The notes under the pieces were generated by a model. It was not told the DNA's origin and did no database searches. It worked only from the letters and a program-made list of their open reading frames with translations. This document shows, piece after piece, positions 34,283 through 41,249 of a stretch of 64,000 bases of DNA (its first letter is position 1; each line of letters starts with the position of its first letter). Source of the stretch: Galbitalea sp036271875 (GTDB lineage Bacteria > Actinomycetota > Actinomycetes > Actinomycetales > Microbacteriaceae); assembly GCA_036271875.1 (NCBI GenBank), contig DATAZU010000023.1, positions 62,001 through 126,000 of the forward strand, in the 5' to 3' direction. The translations under genes were made by a program, and so were the position numbers.

Positions 34283-34300
34283 TGGTCGACAGGTTGATCT
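34283..34300. promoter_or_regulatory. Cluster GntR operator, site 4 (rhamnosidase/cupin divergent region)
   Basis: TGGTCGACAGGTTGATCT (34283-34300) keeps the left TGGTCGAC half and a degenerate right half. It sits between the divergent GH78 and cupin genes in an otherwise AT-rich stretch (TATCCTACATAT, TATTTTATCC), a suitable place to control both. It is the weakest of the seven sites. Confidence 0.45.
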
Positions 34301-34359
34301 ATTTTATCCCGGCGGCCAAAGGACTCTCAGCCCGAATCGGCTTGTCAAGGAGGATTGCT

Positions 34360-34761
34360 GTGCCCGTAATGGACCTCACGACGACCTGGCTCAATCCGGA
34401 CTCCCGTCCGGACTGGTTGGAGACCACGGCTGTCGGCCGCTTTCACCTCGACGCGGCAGGGGCGCGGTTCGAGCGACACCACCACACCGATCACGAACTG
34501 TGGTTCATTGTCGCAGGCAAGGGCAAGGTCGTCACCGATGGCGCCGAGCACTACGTTCAGGCCGGTGACCTGGTCGTCACCCGGGCGGGCGACACCCACG
34601 ATTTCGTCGAGTTGTACGAGAGCATCGACGGACTGTTCATCGAGACCGGGCAGCCGATCGCCGGCACGCCAGGGCATCTCTATGAGGACGACCGGGATCG
34701 GGGTGGCCACGAGGTGCTCGTCGCCCCGATTCCGGCCGATTTTCCGATCCGCAGTGCGTGA
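34360..34761 (+). CDS. Cupin domain protein heading the SDR/apionate operon
   Basis: A 133-aa cupin. The first motif, ERHHHTDHELWFIVAGKGKV, holds the His/His/Glu cluster; the second motif has GDTHDFVELYE. GTG 34360 is chosen because AAGGAGG sits 6 nt upstream; an ATG three codons later is the alternative. It is the first gene of the run cupin, SDR, carboxymuconolactone decarboxylase homologue, OiaC-like, ApnO-like. It may be a sugar or sugar-acid isomerase or mutarotase; the real function is unknown. Confidence 0.83.
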   Translation: MPVMDLTTTWLNPDSRPDWLETTAVGRFHLDAAGARFERHHHTDHELWFIVAGKGKVVTDGAEHYVQAGDLVVTRAGDTHDFVELYESIDGLFIETGQPIAGTPGHLYEDDRDRGGHEVLVAPIPADFPIRSA

Positions 34762-34776
34762 GACAGGAGAGAGAGT

Positions 34777-35532
34777 ATGGCGATGAGGTTGGAAAACAAG
34801 CGCGCGATAGTAACCGGCGCGGCCGGAGCGCTCGGACGGGTGATCGCGGAGGCGCTCGCCGCGGAAGGCGCATCCGTTGCCGGACTCGACCTGGATGCCG
34901 CGGGCCTCGAACGGACGTCGGCACTCGTTCAGGCGCGGGGTCAGCGGGCGCTCGGTCGCACGGCCGACCTCACGGATTTCGATGCCGTGCAGAACGCGGT
35001 CGGCGAGATCGTCGATGAATGGGGCCCGGTCGACATCCTGCTCAACGGTGCCGGTGGCGGGGCGGTGAGTTTCTTCGCCGAGATGAGCTACGAGACCTGG
35101 ACAACGCAGATCGACCGCAATCTCAACTCGGTATTCAACGTCACCCGAGCGGTGTTGCCCGGCATGCTCGACCAGCAGTTCGGGCGCATCATCAACATCG
35201 CCTCAGTTGCGGCCATCGCCGGCGGACGACTGGTCAGGGGCGCAACCGCGTATGCGACCGCAAAGGCGGGCGTCGTTGGCCTGACCAAGGCCCTCGCGAT
35301 CGAGGTGGCCGAGAGCGGGATTACCGTCAACTGTCTTGCGCCGGGTGCACAGGGGACGAATGCCCGCGACAATGACACTCCGGAGCGTCGAGAGGCCCTT
35401 CTGTCCCAGATTCCGACCAGGCTGCTCGGCCGACCGGAGGATCTCGCGGAAACGGTCGTGTTTCTCGCGTCGCCCGCCGCCGTGAACATCACGGGCGTCA
35501 TCCTGCCGCTCGATGGCGGCCATTCCATCTAG
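34777..35532 (+). CDS. SDR family oxidoreductase in the apionate operon
   Basis: A 251-aa classical short-chain dehydrogenase. TGAAGALG lies near residues 13-20, with an acidic LDLD after beta-2 indicating NAD. NGAGGG stands in place of the usual NNAG, and the catalytic Ser and YxxxK (YATAK) are intact. ATG 34777 has GGAG 8 nt upstream, 15 bp after the cupin gene. In this operon it could oxidise a sugar, lactone precursor or sugar acid, so it is one of two candidates (with the aldo/keto reductase) for the missing apiose dehydrogenase. Confidence 0.87.
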   Translation: MAMRLENKRAIVTGAAGALGRVIAEALAAEGASVAGLDLDAAGLERTSALVQARGQRALGRTADLTDFDAVQNAVGEIVDEWGPVDILLNGAGGGAVSFFAEMSYETWTTQIDRNLNSVFNVTRAVLPGMLDQQFGRIINIASVAAIAGGRLVRGATAYATAKAGVVGLTKALAIEVAESGITVNCLAPGAQGTNARDNDTPERREALLSQIPTRLLGRPEDLAETVVFLASPAAVNITGVILPLDGGHSI

Positions 35533-35565
35533 CAGCGGTGTCGACAGGATCAGGAGGCAAGTGTC

Positions 35566-35979
35566 ATGAGCAAGCGACTGGATCGCGGTAAGGCGAAATT
35601 TGACGAGGTCTACGGTGCGGGAAAGTCCAAGGGTCTGATCGAACTCCAGACCGGGCTCGCCCAGGACCTCGCCCGATACGGCATCGAGTTCAATTTTGGC
35701 GACATCTACTCCCGGCCGGGTCTCACACTCGCACAGCGGGAGCTGGCGACGCTCGCAGCCCTGGTCGCGCTCGGCGGACTGGAACCCCAGTTGCGCGGCC
35801 ACACTCGAGCGGCCATCTTCGCAGGGCTCACCCCGACCGAGATCATTGAGACGGTAATCCATACGGTGCAGTACTCGGGTTTTCCGCGCGCGCTCAACGC
35901 CATCAAAGTGGTCACGGATACTCTCACCGAATTGGGTGTTGCGATTCCGCCGCCAACGCAGCCGCGGGATGACGAATGA
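35566..35979 (+). CDS. Carboxymuconolactone decarboxylase family protein
   Basis: A 137-aa helical protein of the CMD family, PcaC-like in length. The conserved parts are RPGLTLAQRELATLAALVALGG, LRGHTRAAIFAGLTPTEIIETVI and the terminal YSGFPRALNAI. It lacks a CxxC pair, so peroxidase activity is unlikely and decarboxylation or lactone chemistry is more plausible. Its TGA overlaps the ATG of the next gene (ATGA at 35976-35979), coupling it to the OiaC-like protein. No role is known for it in apionate catabolism. Confidence 0.85.
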   Translation: MSKRLDRGKAKFDEVYGAGKSKGLIELQTGLAQDLARYGIEFNFGDIYSRPGLTLAQRELATLAALVALGGLEPQLRGHTRAAIFAGLTPTEIIETVIHTVQYSGFPRALNAIKVVTDTLTELGVAIPPPTQPRDDE

Positions 35980-36794
35980 GCATCGGCCTTGGTACCTACG
36001 CGTTCTTCTGGCGCTCGTCCTCATCCGTGAGTTCTCCGCTCAGCCTCGCCGACATGCTCAGCGCGACCGCGGCGCTCGGGGTGACGACCTTTCAGATCTG
36101 CGACTATCCCGCGCTCGAGGGCCTTCGGACGGCCGATCTGGCGAGGCTAAATGCGCAGGCTCGCTCGCTCGGGCTGACGCTGGAACTGGGTGTGCGCGGA
36201 ATTCGAGACGCTTCGCTGCGCGAGCATCTCGCCCGGGCTCAGGCGCTTGGGGCGACCCTGATTCGCTCGATGCTTTACACGTCGGATGATCATCCCTCGC
36301 TCGATGAGTCCGAGTCCGAACTCACGCGGGCTCTTCCCGCCTTCGAGGATGCCGGCGTAACGCTCGCCCTCGAGACGTACGAGCAGGTCGCCACCGCAGA
36401 CCTGGCCGTGCTCGTCGATCGTTTCGACAGCCCGCGACTGGGGATCTGCCTCGATGTCGCGAACACGATCGCGCGACTCGAGGACCAGGGATCGGTGGTT
36501 GATCGGGTAGCGGAACGGGTCGCAAATGTGCACGTGAAGGACTTCCGGTTCGTGCGCGCCGCCGGCCTCGTCGGATTCGAGCTCACCGGAGCAGAGCTTG
36601 GGCGTGGTCTGCTCGACCTCGATCGTCTGATCGAGCGCGTCCGCCCGTTCGAGCGAGGAGTCAGCACCATCGTCGAACACTGGTTGCCGTGGCAGGGTTC
36701 TGAGGCCGGGACCATCGCCGCAGAAGAGGAGTGGACCGCTCGGTCTCTGGCGGTATTGCAAGGAATTCAACAGGCCCACAAGTCAACTGGTTGA
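35976..36794 (+). CDS. TIM-barrel sugar isomerase/epimerase-like protein, probable 3-oxo-isoapionate decarboxylase (OiaC-like)
   Basis: A 272-aa xylose-isomerase-like TIM barrel. Candidate metal ligands are in order: Glu133 (LALETYEQ), Asp160 (GICLDVAN), His186 (NVHVKDF) and a later Glu in VEHWLPW. The opening GLGTYAFFWRSS and FQICDYPALE resemble the TIM-barrel group that accompanies ApnO-type enzymes, which contains 3-oxo-isoapionate decarboxylase (giving L-erythrulose and CO2). I rely on that association from memory, so the exact activity is moderately supported. It is coupled by ATGA to the CMD-family gene and followed by the ApnO-like gene after a cluster operator. Confidence 0.7.
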   Translation: MSIGLGTYAFFWRSSSSVSSPLSLADMLSATAALGVTTFQICDYPALEGLRTADLARLNAQARSLGLTLELGVRGIRDASLREHLARAQALGATLIRSMLYTSDDHPSLDESESELTRALPAFEDAGVTLALETYEQVATADLAVLVDRFDSPRLGICLDVANTIARLEDQGSVVDRVAERVANVHVKDFRFVRAAGLVGFELTGAELGRGLLDLDRLIERVRPFERGVSTIVEHWLPWQGSEAGTIAAEEEWTARSLAVLQGIQQAHKSTG

Positions 36795-36818
36795 CCAATT
36801 AGCACTTTGGTCGATAGT
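36780..36818 (+). promoter_or_regulatory. Cluster GntR operator, site 5, with promoter of the ApnO-like gene
   Basis: AAGTCAACTGGTTGACCA (36780-36797) contains a perfect TGGTTGACCA. The embedded TTGACC (36791-36796) is 16 bp from GATAGT (36813-36818), a fair -35/-10 pair. A further half-site TGGTCGAT is at 36808-36815. It overlaps the end of the OiaC-like gene and would give the ApnO-like gene its own repressible promoter. Confidence 0.65.
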
Positions 36819-36860
36819 GTTGGGCGAGCTCGGGAGATACCCCGATAAGGAGCAACAGGC

Positions 36861-37715
36861 ATGTCAGCACAGACAACCGTCACCGTAATCGGTGCCGGCG
36901 GCAAGATGGGGATGCGCGTATCCGCCAACCTGGCGAAGAGCGACTACGCGACCCATTTCGTAGAGAACTCGCAGAACGGCCGCGCGCGCGTCGAAGCCGC
37001 CGGTCGAGAGTTGGGCGACGTCGATGCACTGGTACCGGAGAGTGACGTTGTCATTCTGGCCGTGCCGGACACGGCGCTCGGCGTCGTGTCATCTCTGGTC
37101 GTGCCAAAGATGAAGCCGGGCTCCATCCTCCTCACGCTCGATCCCGCGGCCGCATACGCCGGGCTGCTTACGGCACGTCCCGATGTCGCGCAGGTCGTCG
37201 CTCATCCGTGCCACCCCTCGGTCTTTCTTGAGCGCACCTCGCCGGAGCAGTACGAGGACACCTTCGGTGGTGTCTCGGCGCCGCAGAACGTCATTGCGGC
37301 CGTCGACAACGGGGACGACGCGCAGAAAGCGAGTGCGGAAGCGCTCATCCGAGTGATCTACGGTCCCGTTATCGACGTCTTCTGGGTCACGGTCAAGCAG
37401 CTCGCAGTCCTCGAGCCGACCCTGGTCGAGACCGTTGCATGCATGGTTGGCGGCCTGCTCCGCGACGCGCTGTGGGAAACGGTCAATACCGTTGGCGTTC
37501 CGCAGGCGGCGGCTGAGGCCATCCTGTTCGGCCACATCCAAATCGCGTTGACGAACGCGCTTCGAGGCTCGAATCCGTTCTCGGAAGCCTGCGAGATCGC
37601 CATGGACTACGGTCGCGAGACCATTGTCAAGGACGATTGGCGCAAGATCTTCGACGAGCGCGAACTCGATGGTGTTGTTGCGCGGATGCTGAAGCTCGAC
37701 GCGGTTCGGAACTAG
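36861..37715 (+). CDS. apnO: Phosphogluconate-dehydrogenase-C-terminal-domain oxidoreductase, probable D-apionate oxidoisomerase (ApnO)
   Basis: A 284-aa NAD-binding protein. GAGGKMG at 11-17 is the Rossmann loop, AVPDTALG closes the coenzyme domain, and HPCHPSVF (115-122) followed by VTVKQLAVLEPTLVETVA are marks of the PGDH_C family to which D-apionate oxidoisomerase belongs. That enzyme turns D-apionate into 3-oxo-isoapionate. ATG 36861 has AAGGAG 9 nt upstream. The neighbours OiaC-like, ApnL-like and the tetrulose kinase/isomerases fit this call. Without an alignment the exact substrate remains inferred. Confidence 0.72.
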   Translation: MSAQTTVTVIGAGGKMGMRVSANLAKSDYATHFVENSQNGRARVEAAGRELGDVDALVPESDVVILAVPDTALGVVSSLVVPKMKPGSILLTLDPAAAYAGLLTARPDVAQVVAHPCHPSVFLERTSPEQYEDTFGGVSAPQNVIAAVDNGDDAQKASAEALIRVIYGPVIDVFWVTVKQLAVLEPTLVETVACMVGGLLRDALWETVNTVGVPQAAAEAILFGHIQIALTNALRGSNPFSEACEIAMDYGRETIVKDDWRKIFDERELDGVVARMLKLDAVRN

Positions 37716-37776
37716 CGGCGTCCCACCTGTGACGCACCGCCGCGGGACACCACTTGCTTGACTATAGGATCGCACC

Positions 37777-37851
37777 ATGAAGTCCACGGGAGATTCGCTC
37801 ACTCTCGGCGCGCGCGCTTTGCGTGCCGCTCCAGTCGGTGACCGGTCATGA
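37777..37851 (+). CDS. 24-aa leader peptide coupled to the GntR gene
   Basis: A small frame, ATG 37777 to TGA 37851, preceded by AGGA 7 nt upstream. Its stop codon overlaps the GntR start as ATGA (37848-37851), so the regulator is probably made by translational coupling to this peptide. The sequence (MKSTGDSLTLGARALRAAPVG and three more residues) has no family and no obvious attenuation codons. It may serve only to set repressor level. Confidence 0.45.
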   Translation: MKSTGDSLTLGARALRAAPVGDRS

Positions 37852-38573
37852 CCGACGCGAAGAAGATCGAATTCACGAACGCCAGGCTCAGGCCGGTTGA
37901 GCGCATGTCGACGGCGAGCGTCGTCGCGCGTCAACTCCTCGATGAACTCGGCAAGGACCAGTTTGTCTCGGGCACTCGGCTGCCGTCCGAACGCGAGATG
38001 GCCGACACCCTCGGCGTCGGCCGGTCGACTCTTCGCGAGGCCATGTCGGCACTGGACCTGCTCGGCATCATCGAGGTGCGTCCCGGATCGGGGTCGTACC
38101 TCAAGGCAGACAGTTCGCAGTTGCTGCCGCAGGCTCTCAAGTGGGGGCTCGCACTCGGCCAGCCGGAGAACCAGGAACTGATCGAGGTTCGCGAGCATCT
38201 CGAAGTCCTGGCCGCAAGCCTCGCGGCCAAGCGAGCGGATGACGCAGACATCGCGCGCCTCGAGGTTCAGGTCCGGGCCATGAAGGACGCGGGCACCAAC
38301 GTGGAGGCTTTCGTCGACGCGGACATCGCCTTCCATCTCGAGACGGCGATCATCGCGCGGAACTCGGTGCTCGAGGGCGTGCTGGAGAGTATCCGTGCGC
38401 TGCTCGAGGCATGGTTCGATCGCACGCTTCGCGTCGAGGGCACGATGAGCGCGACCCTGCGCGAGCACGAGCTGGTTTTCGATGCCATCAAGAATCGTGA
38501 CCCCGAGGCGGCCGAAAGCCGGATGAAGGCGCTCATGGATGCGGCCGACCTGCGACTCAAGCGCACGCTCTAG
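37848..38573 (+). CDS. GntR family regulator, FadR subfamily; probable repressor of the cluster
   Basis: A 241-aa GntR protein. The winged helix (about 18-85) has SGTRLPSEREMADTLGVGRSTLREAMSAL and the wing IIEVRPGSGSYL; the FCD domain follows (DADIAFHLET, REHELVFDAI). One of the usual three metal His ligands seems to be Met (MKALMDAA). FadR-type GntR proteins bind TGGT...ACCA palindromes, exactly the motif repeated seven times around this gene, so it is the best candidate for the cluster repressor. The inducer may be a pathway intermediate. Confidence 0.88.
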   Translation: MTDAKKIEFTNARLRPVERMSTASVVARQLLDELGKDQFVSGTRLPSEREMADTLGVGRSTLREAMSALDLLGIIEVRPGSGSYLKADSSQLLPQALKWGLALGQPENQELIEVREHLEVLAASLAAKRADDADIARLEVQVRAMKDAGTNVEAFVDADIAFHLETAIIARNSVLEGVLESIRALLEAWFDRTLRVEGTMSATLREHELVFDAIKNRDPEAAESRMKALMDAADLRLKRTL

Positions 38574-38582
38574 CAGCGACCG

Positions 38583-39596
38583 CTATTTCACCGGCTTCGG
38601 CGGGCGACCCGCGGGCTCGATGATTCCGCTGCGCCCGATCTCGCTGAGGCGATCCAGCTGCTCGGGCTCCAGGCTCGCCGCGATCTCGACGGCTCGAACG
38701 CTCGCCGCCAGTTCAACGGGCGTTTCCGGTCCGACAATGGCTGCCGCGACGGCGGGACGCCCCACCACCCAGGCGAGTGCCAGCTCCGCCGGCTCGTGAC
38801 CCCACTCGTGGGCGATCGCATCCAGCTGTTCCGCGGCAGCGAGTTGTGACGGGGTGAACGCGCTGCCGCCCCACCGCTTTTCTCCCGACCAGTCGCGCTC
38901 GCGGGCTGAGCGTCCGGCGAGCAGCCCACCGGCCAGCGGACTGAACACGACCAGGGAGAGTCCGAACTCTCGGGCCACCGGGACGATCTCCGTCTCGACC
39001 TGCCGCGCCACCATGCTGTAGCGCACCTGGAGGCACACCGGCGGAAGCAGCGAGCGTTGATCGCTGATCCAGAGGGCCCGCATCGTCTGCCAGGCGGGAA
39101 ACGTCGACAGCGCCCAGCTGCGGGTCTTGCCCGCCCGCACGAGGTCGTCGAGCGCGGTGACCGTCTGCTCAAGGGGAGTATTCGGGTCCGGGTGGTGCGC
39201 GTAGAACAGGTCGACGTGATCGGTCCGCAGCCGCGTAAGGCTGCGGTCGAGTTGCTCGAAGAGGTGCCGACGGGACAGCCCACGGTCGTTCACTCCGGGA
39301 CCGACGGGCTCGCTGGCCTTGGTCGAGAGGATGACCTGGTCGCGCCGGGTGCCGAGCACCCCGCCGATAATCTCTTCCGCCGACTTTCGGTCCGCCGCGG
39401 CAGGCACTCCCGGGCGGTCGAAATGCGGCAGATTGCCGTAGGCGTTCGCGGTGTCGATGGCGTTGATGCCGGCGTCGAGCGCTGCGCCGATGAGCGCATC
39501 CGCGTCGCGCTCGAGCGGCGCAACCCCGAAGAGCGCCGTTCCGACCACCAGTTTCGACACGCGCATCCCTGAGCCGCCGAGAAATGAATAGTCCAC
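38583..39596 (-). CDS. Aldo/keto reductase, candidate apiose/sugar 1-dehydrogenase
   Basis: A 337-aa AKR. FLGGSGMRVSKLVVGTALFG opens the barrel; the catalytic Asp and Tyr are in INAIDTANAYGN, the Lys in ILSTKASEP, and the His in DLFYAHHPDPN. A C-terminal NADP-binding stretch follows. GTG 39596 has AGGAG 6 nt upstream, 9 bp after the ApnL-like gene. Some AKRs (D-threo-aldose/L-fucose dehydrogenases) oxidise sugars to lactones, so an AKR right behind a lactonase is a reasonable source of its substrate. That pairing is inference. Confidence 0.87.
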   Translation of the reverse strand: MDYSFLGGSGMRVSKLVVGTALFGVAPLERDADALIGAALDAGINAIDTANAYGNLPHFDRPGVPAAADRKSAEEIIGGVLGTRRDQVILSTKASEPVGPGVNDRGLSRRHLFEQLDRSLTRLRTDHVDLFYAHHPDPNTPLEQTVTALDDLVRAGKTRSWALSTFPAWQTMRALWISDQRSLLPPVCLQVRYSMVARQVETEIVPVAREFGLSLVVFSPLAGGLLAGRSARERDWSGEKRWGGSAFTPSQLAAAEQLDAIAHEWGHEPAELALAWVVGRPAVAAAIVGPETPVELAASVRAVEIAASLEPEQLDRLSEIGRSGIIEPAGRPPKPVK

Positions 39597-39605
39597 GGGG
39601 ATCTC

Positions 39606-41240
39606 CTAGGCGATCGATGGGCCGTCGAGCGAATCGGAATAGACGCGCGGGCTGGCCAGGGACAGCACGCGTCCGCGATAGGTAACTCGTGCGCTGTCGT
39701 CGGTCATTACGCCAAGGACAAGTTCGTCATCGGACCGCAGCCCGACGATGCCCTCTCCGGCATCAACACGCTGAACCAGTCGCCCGCGAAGAACCGCGAG
39801 CGCGCGGAACGCATCGAGCAGATCGTGCGCCGATGCGGTCGACCCGATTGTGACTCTCGGCGCGTCGCAGCCCGCCAGCGCCGCTACGGCCGCGACCATC
39901 CACGCCTTCGCAAACGGTGTCCCGTCGCGCCGGCTCATCGACATCCAGTCGCCGCGCGAGTTTCGTACTCGATCGGGCGGTCCCCACGAGTCGAACGTCG
40001 GACGAAAGCCAACCGGACCGAGCAGCAATTCGCGGTCACCCGAAATTATTCGGGTGTCGTGGACGATTGTCGCGAAGCTGTTGATCGAGCTGGCGAGGGC
40101 CCGTCGATCATCGTTGTGCGACGCGACGGCAATTGGTACCGCAACCACCTCGAGCTCGGACGGCACGTGACCCGCCGCGTTCAGGCTCGCGAAGTTCGAT
40201 CGAGTGCCGCCGCCGACTCTGATCCCGGTTCCCGCGAACGCCGCGGTCGAGGCGAGCTCGTCCGACGTGGTCGATCCCCCACGGTCGAACAGCAGCACGG
40301 TGCTGGCGTGGCCGGCCACGACCTTCGCGAGCAGTCCGAGCGCGTCCTCGTCCGCGATCGTGTCGACCGTGATTACGGCGTCGGTGCCGAGCTCGCCCGC
40401 GGCGGCGAGATCGATCTCGAGCTCTTCACGCCAGGTCGGGGAGCCCAGGTCGGCGAGGAGATGCAGGTAATCGGGCTGGATTTGCCGGAGAACGCCCAGC
40501 GTCTCGGCGCCGAGCTCACCTCCCGGGTGCAGTAGTCCGAGCCGCGGCATCTCATGGTGCTCCTGGCCGAATGCCAACTCGCGTGCCGCCGACGTGGCCA
40601 CCGGCCTCATCTCGTTCATGCCCTCCGCAGTCGGGAACGCCGTGAAGGTGATGGCGTATTCGCGGCTGTCGCCGGGGCGAAGCGCGATGGGCTGCGGTTC
40701 GGCGAGCGGTGGACAGTACGACTTGAACGTGGCGTCGCCCCAGTTGCGCTGGTCTTCCATCTCGAACAGATCGCCCGAGAAGGCGACGCGCACGCGGCAT
40801 CCGCTCAACGCGAGCTCGAGTCGATCGAAACCGGTGGCGATTCGATCGATGACAATTCGATCGGCAAGCATCACCTCGTGCGCGCCATCCGGGCCCGCCG
40901 CCAGAAACCCCGGCGCAAGCTGGCTGCGATCGGAGAGGATGCACGGTCCCGCGCGGGTGACCTGAACATCCGAGAGGGCACGAACGGTAAATGCGAACCG
41001 CAGCTCGTCGCCCTCAGCGCGAACGGAACCGCGCAATTCCAGGGGGTAGTCATCGACGCTTCCCTCGAAAGAGAGACCACGTGGGTCCGCGAGATCGCCT
41101 CGATAGCGCAGGTGTACGCGAGGGCTTCCCCAGATCAGGTCTCGCACCGAGAAGAACACTCTCGTTGCGACGCGCTCTCCACGAAAGCTCACCGCGTCGA
41201 TCCCGTGTCCCGTCGCCTCGAGGGACCAGTCCTCAGTCAC
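39606..41240 (-). CDS. apnL: Probable D-apionolactonase (ApnL-like)
   Basis: A 544-aa protein without a classical hydrolase motif. The N-terminal half is beta-rich and contains FEMEDQRNWGDATFKSYC (159-176), a stretch I associate with the ApnL family. The middle has TIM-barrel-like repeats (LGLLHPGGELG, PDYLHLLADLG), then PVGFRPTF and a C-terminal beta cap. ApnL opens D-apionolactone to D-apionate. GTG 41240 is 9 bp after the malate synthase stop, without a clear ribosome site. Cluster context with ApnO- and OiaC-like genes supports the call; the family memory should be confirmed by alignment. Confidence 0.62.
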   Translation of the reverse strand: MTEDWSLEATGHGIDAVSFRGERVATRVFFSVRDLIWGSPRVHLRYRGDLADPRGLSFEGSVDDYPLELRGSVRAEGDELRFAFTVRALSDVQVTRAGPCILSDRSQLAPGFLAAGPDGAHEVMLADRIVIDRIATGFDRLELALSGCRVRVAFSGDLFEMEDQRNWGDATFKSYCPPLAEPQPIALRPGDSREYAITFTAFPTAEGMNEMRPVATSAARELAFGQEHHEMPRLGLLHPGGELGAETLGVLRQIQPDYLHLLADLGSPTWREELEIDLAAAGELGTDAVITVDTIADEDALGLLAKVVAGHASTVLLFDRGGSTTSDELASTAAFAGTGIRVGGGTRSNFASLNAAGHVPSELEVVAVPIAVASHNDDRRALASSINSFATIVHDTRIISGDRELLLGPVGFRPTFDSWGPPDRVRNSRGDWMSMSRRDGTPFAKAWMVAAVAALAGCDAPRVTIGSTASAHDLLDAFRALAVLRGRLVQRVDAGEGIVGLRSDDELVLGVMTDDSARVTYRGRVLSLASPRVYSDSLDGPSIA

Positions 41241-41249
41241 TCTATTGTT

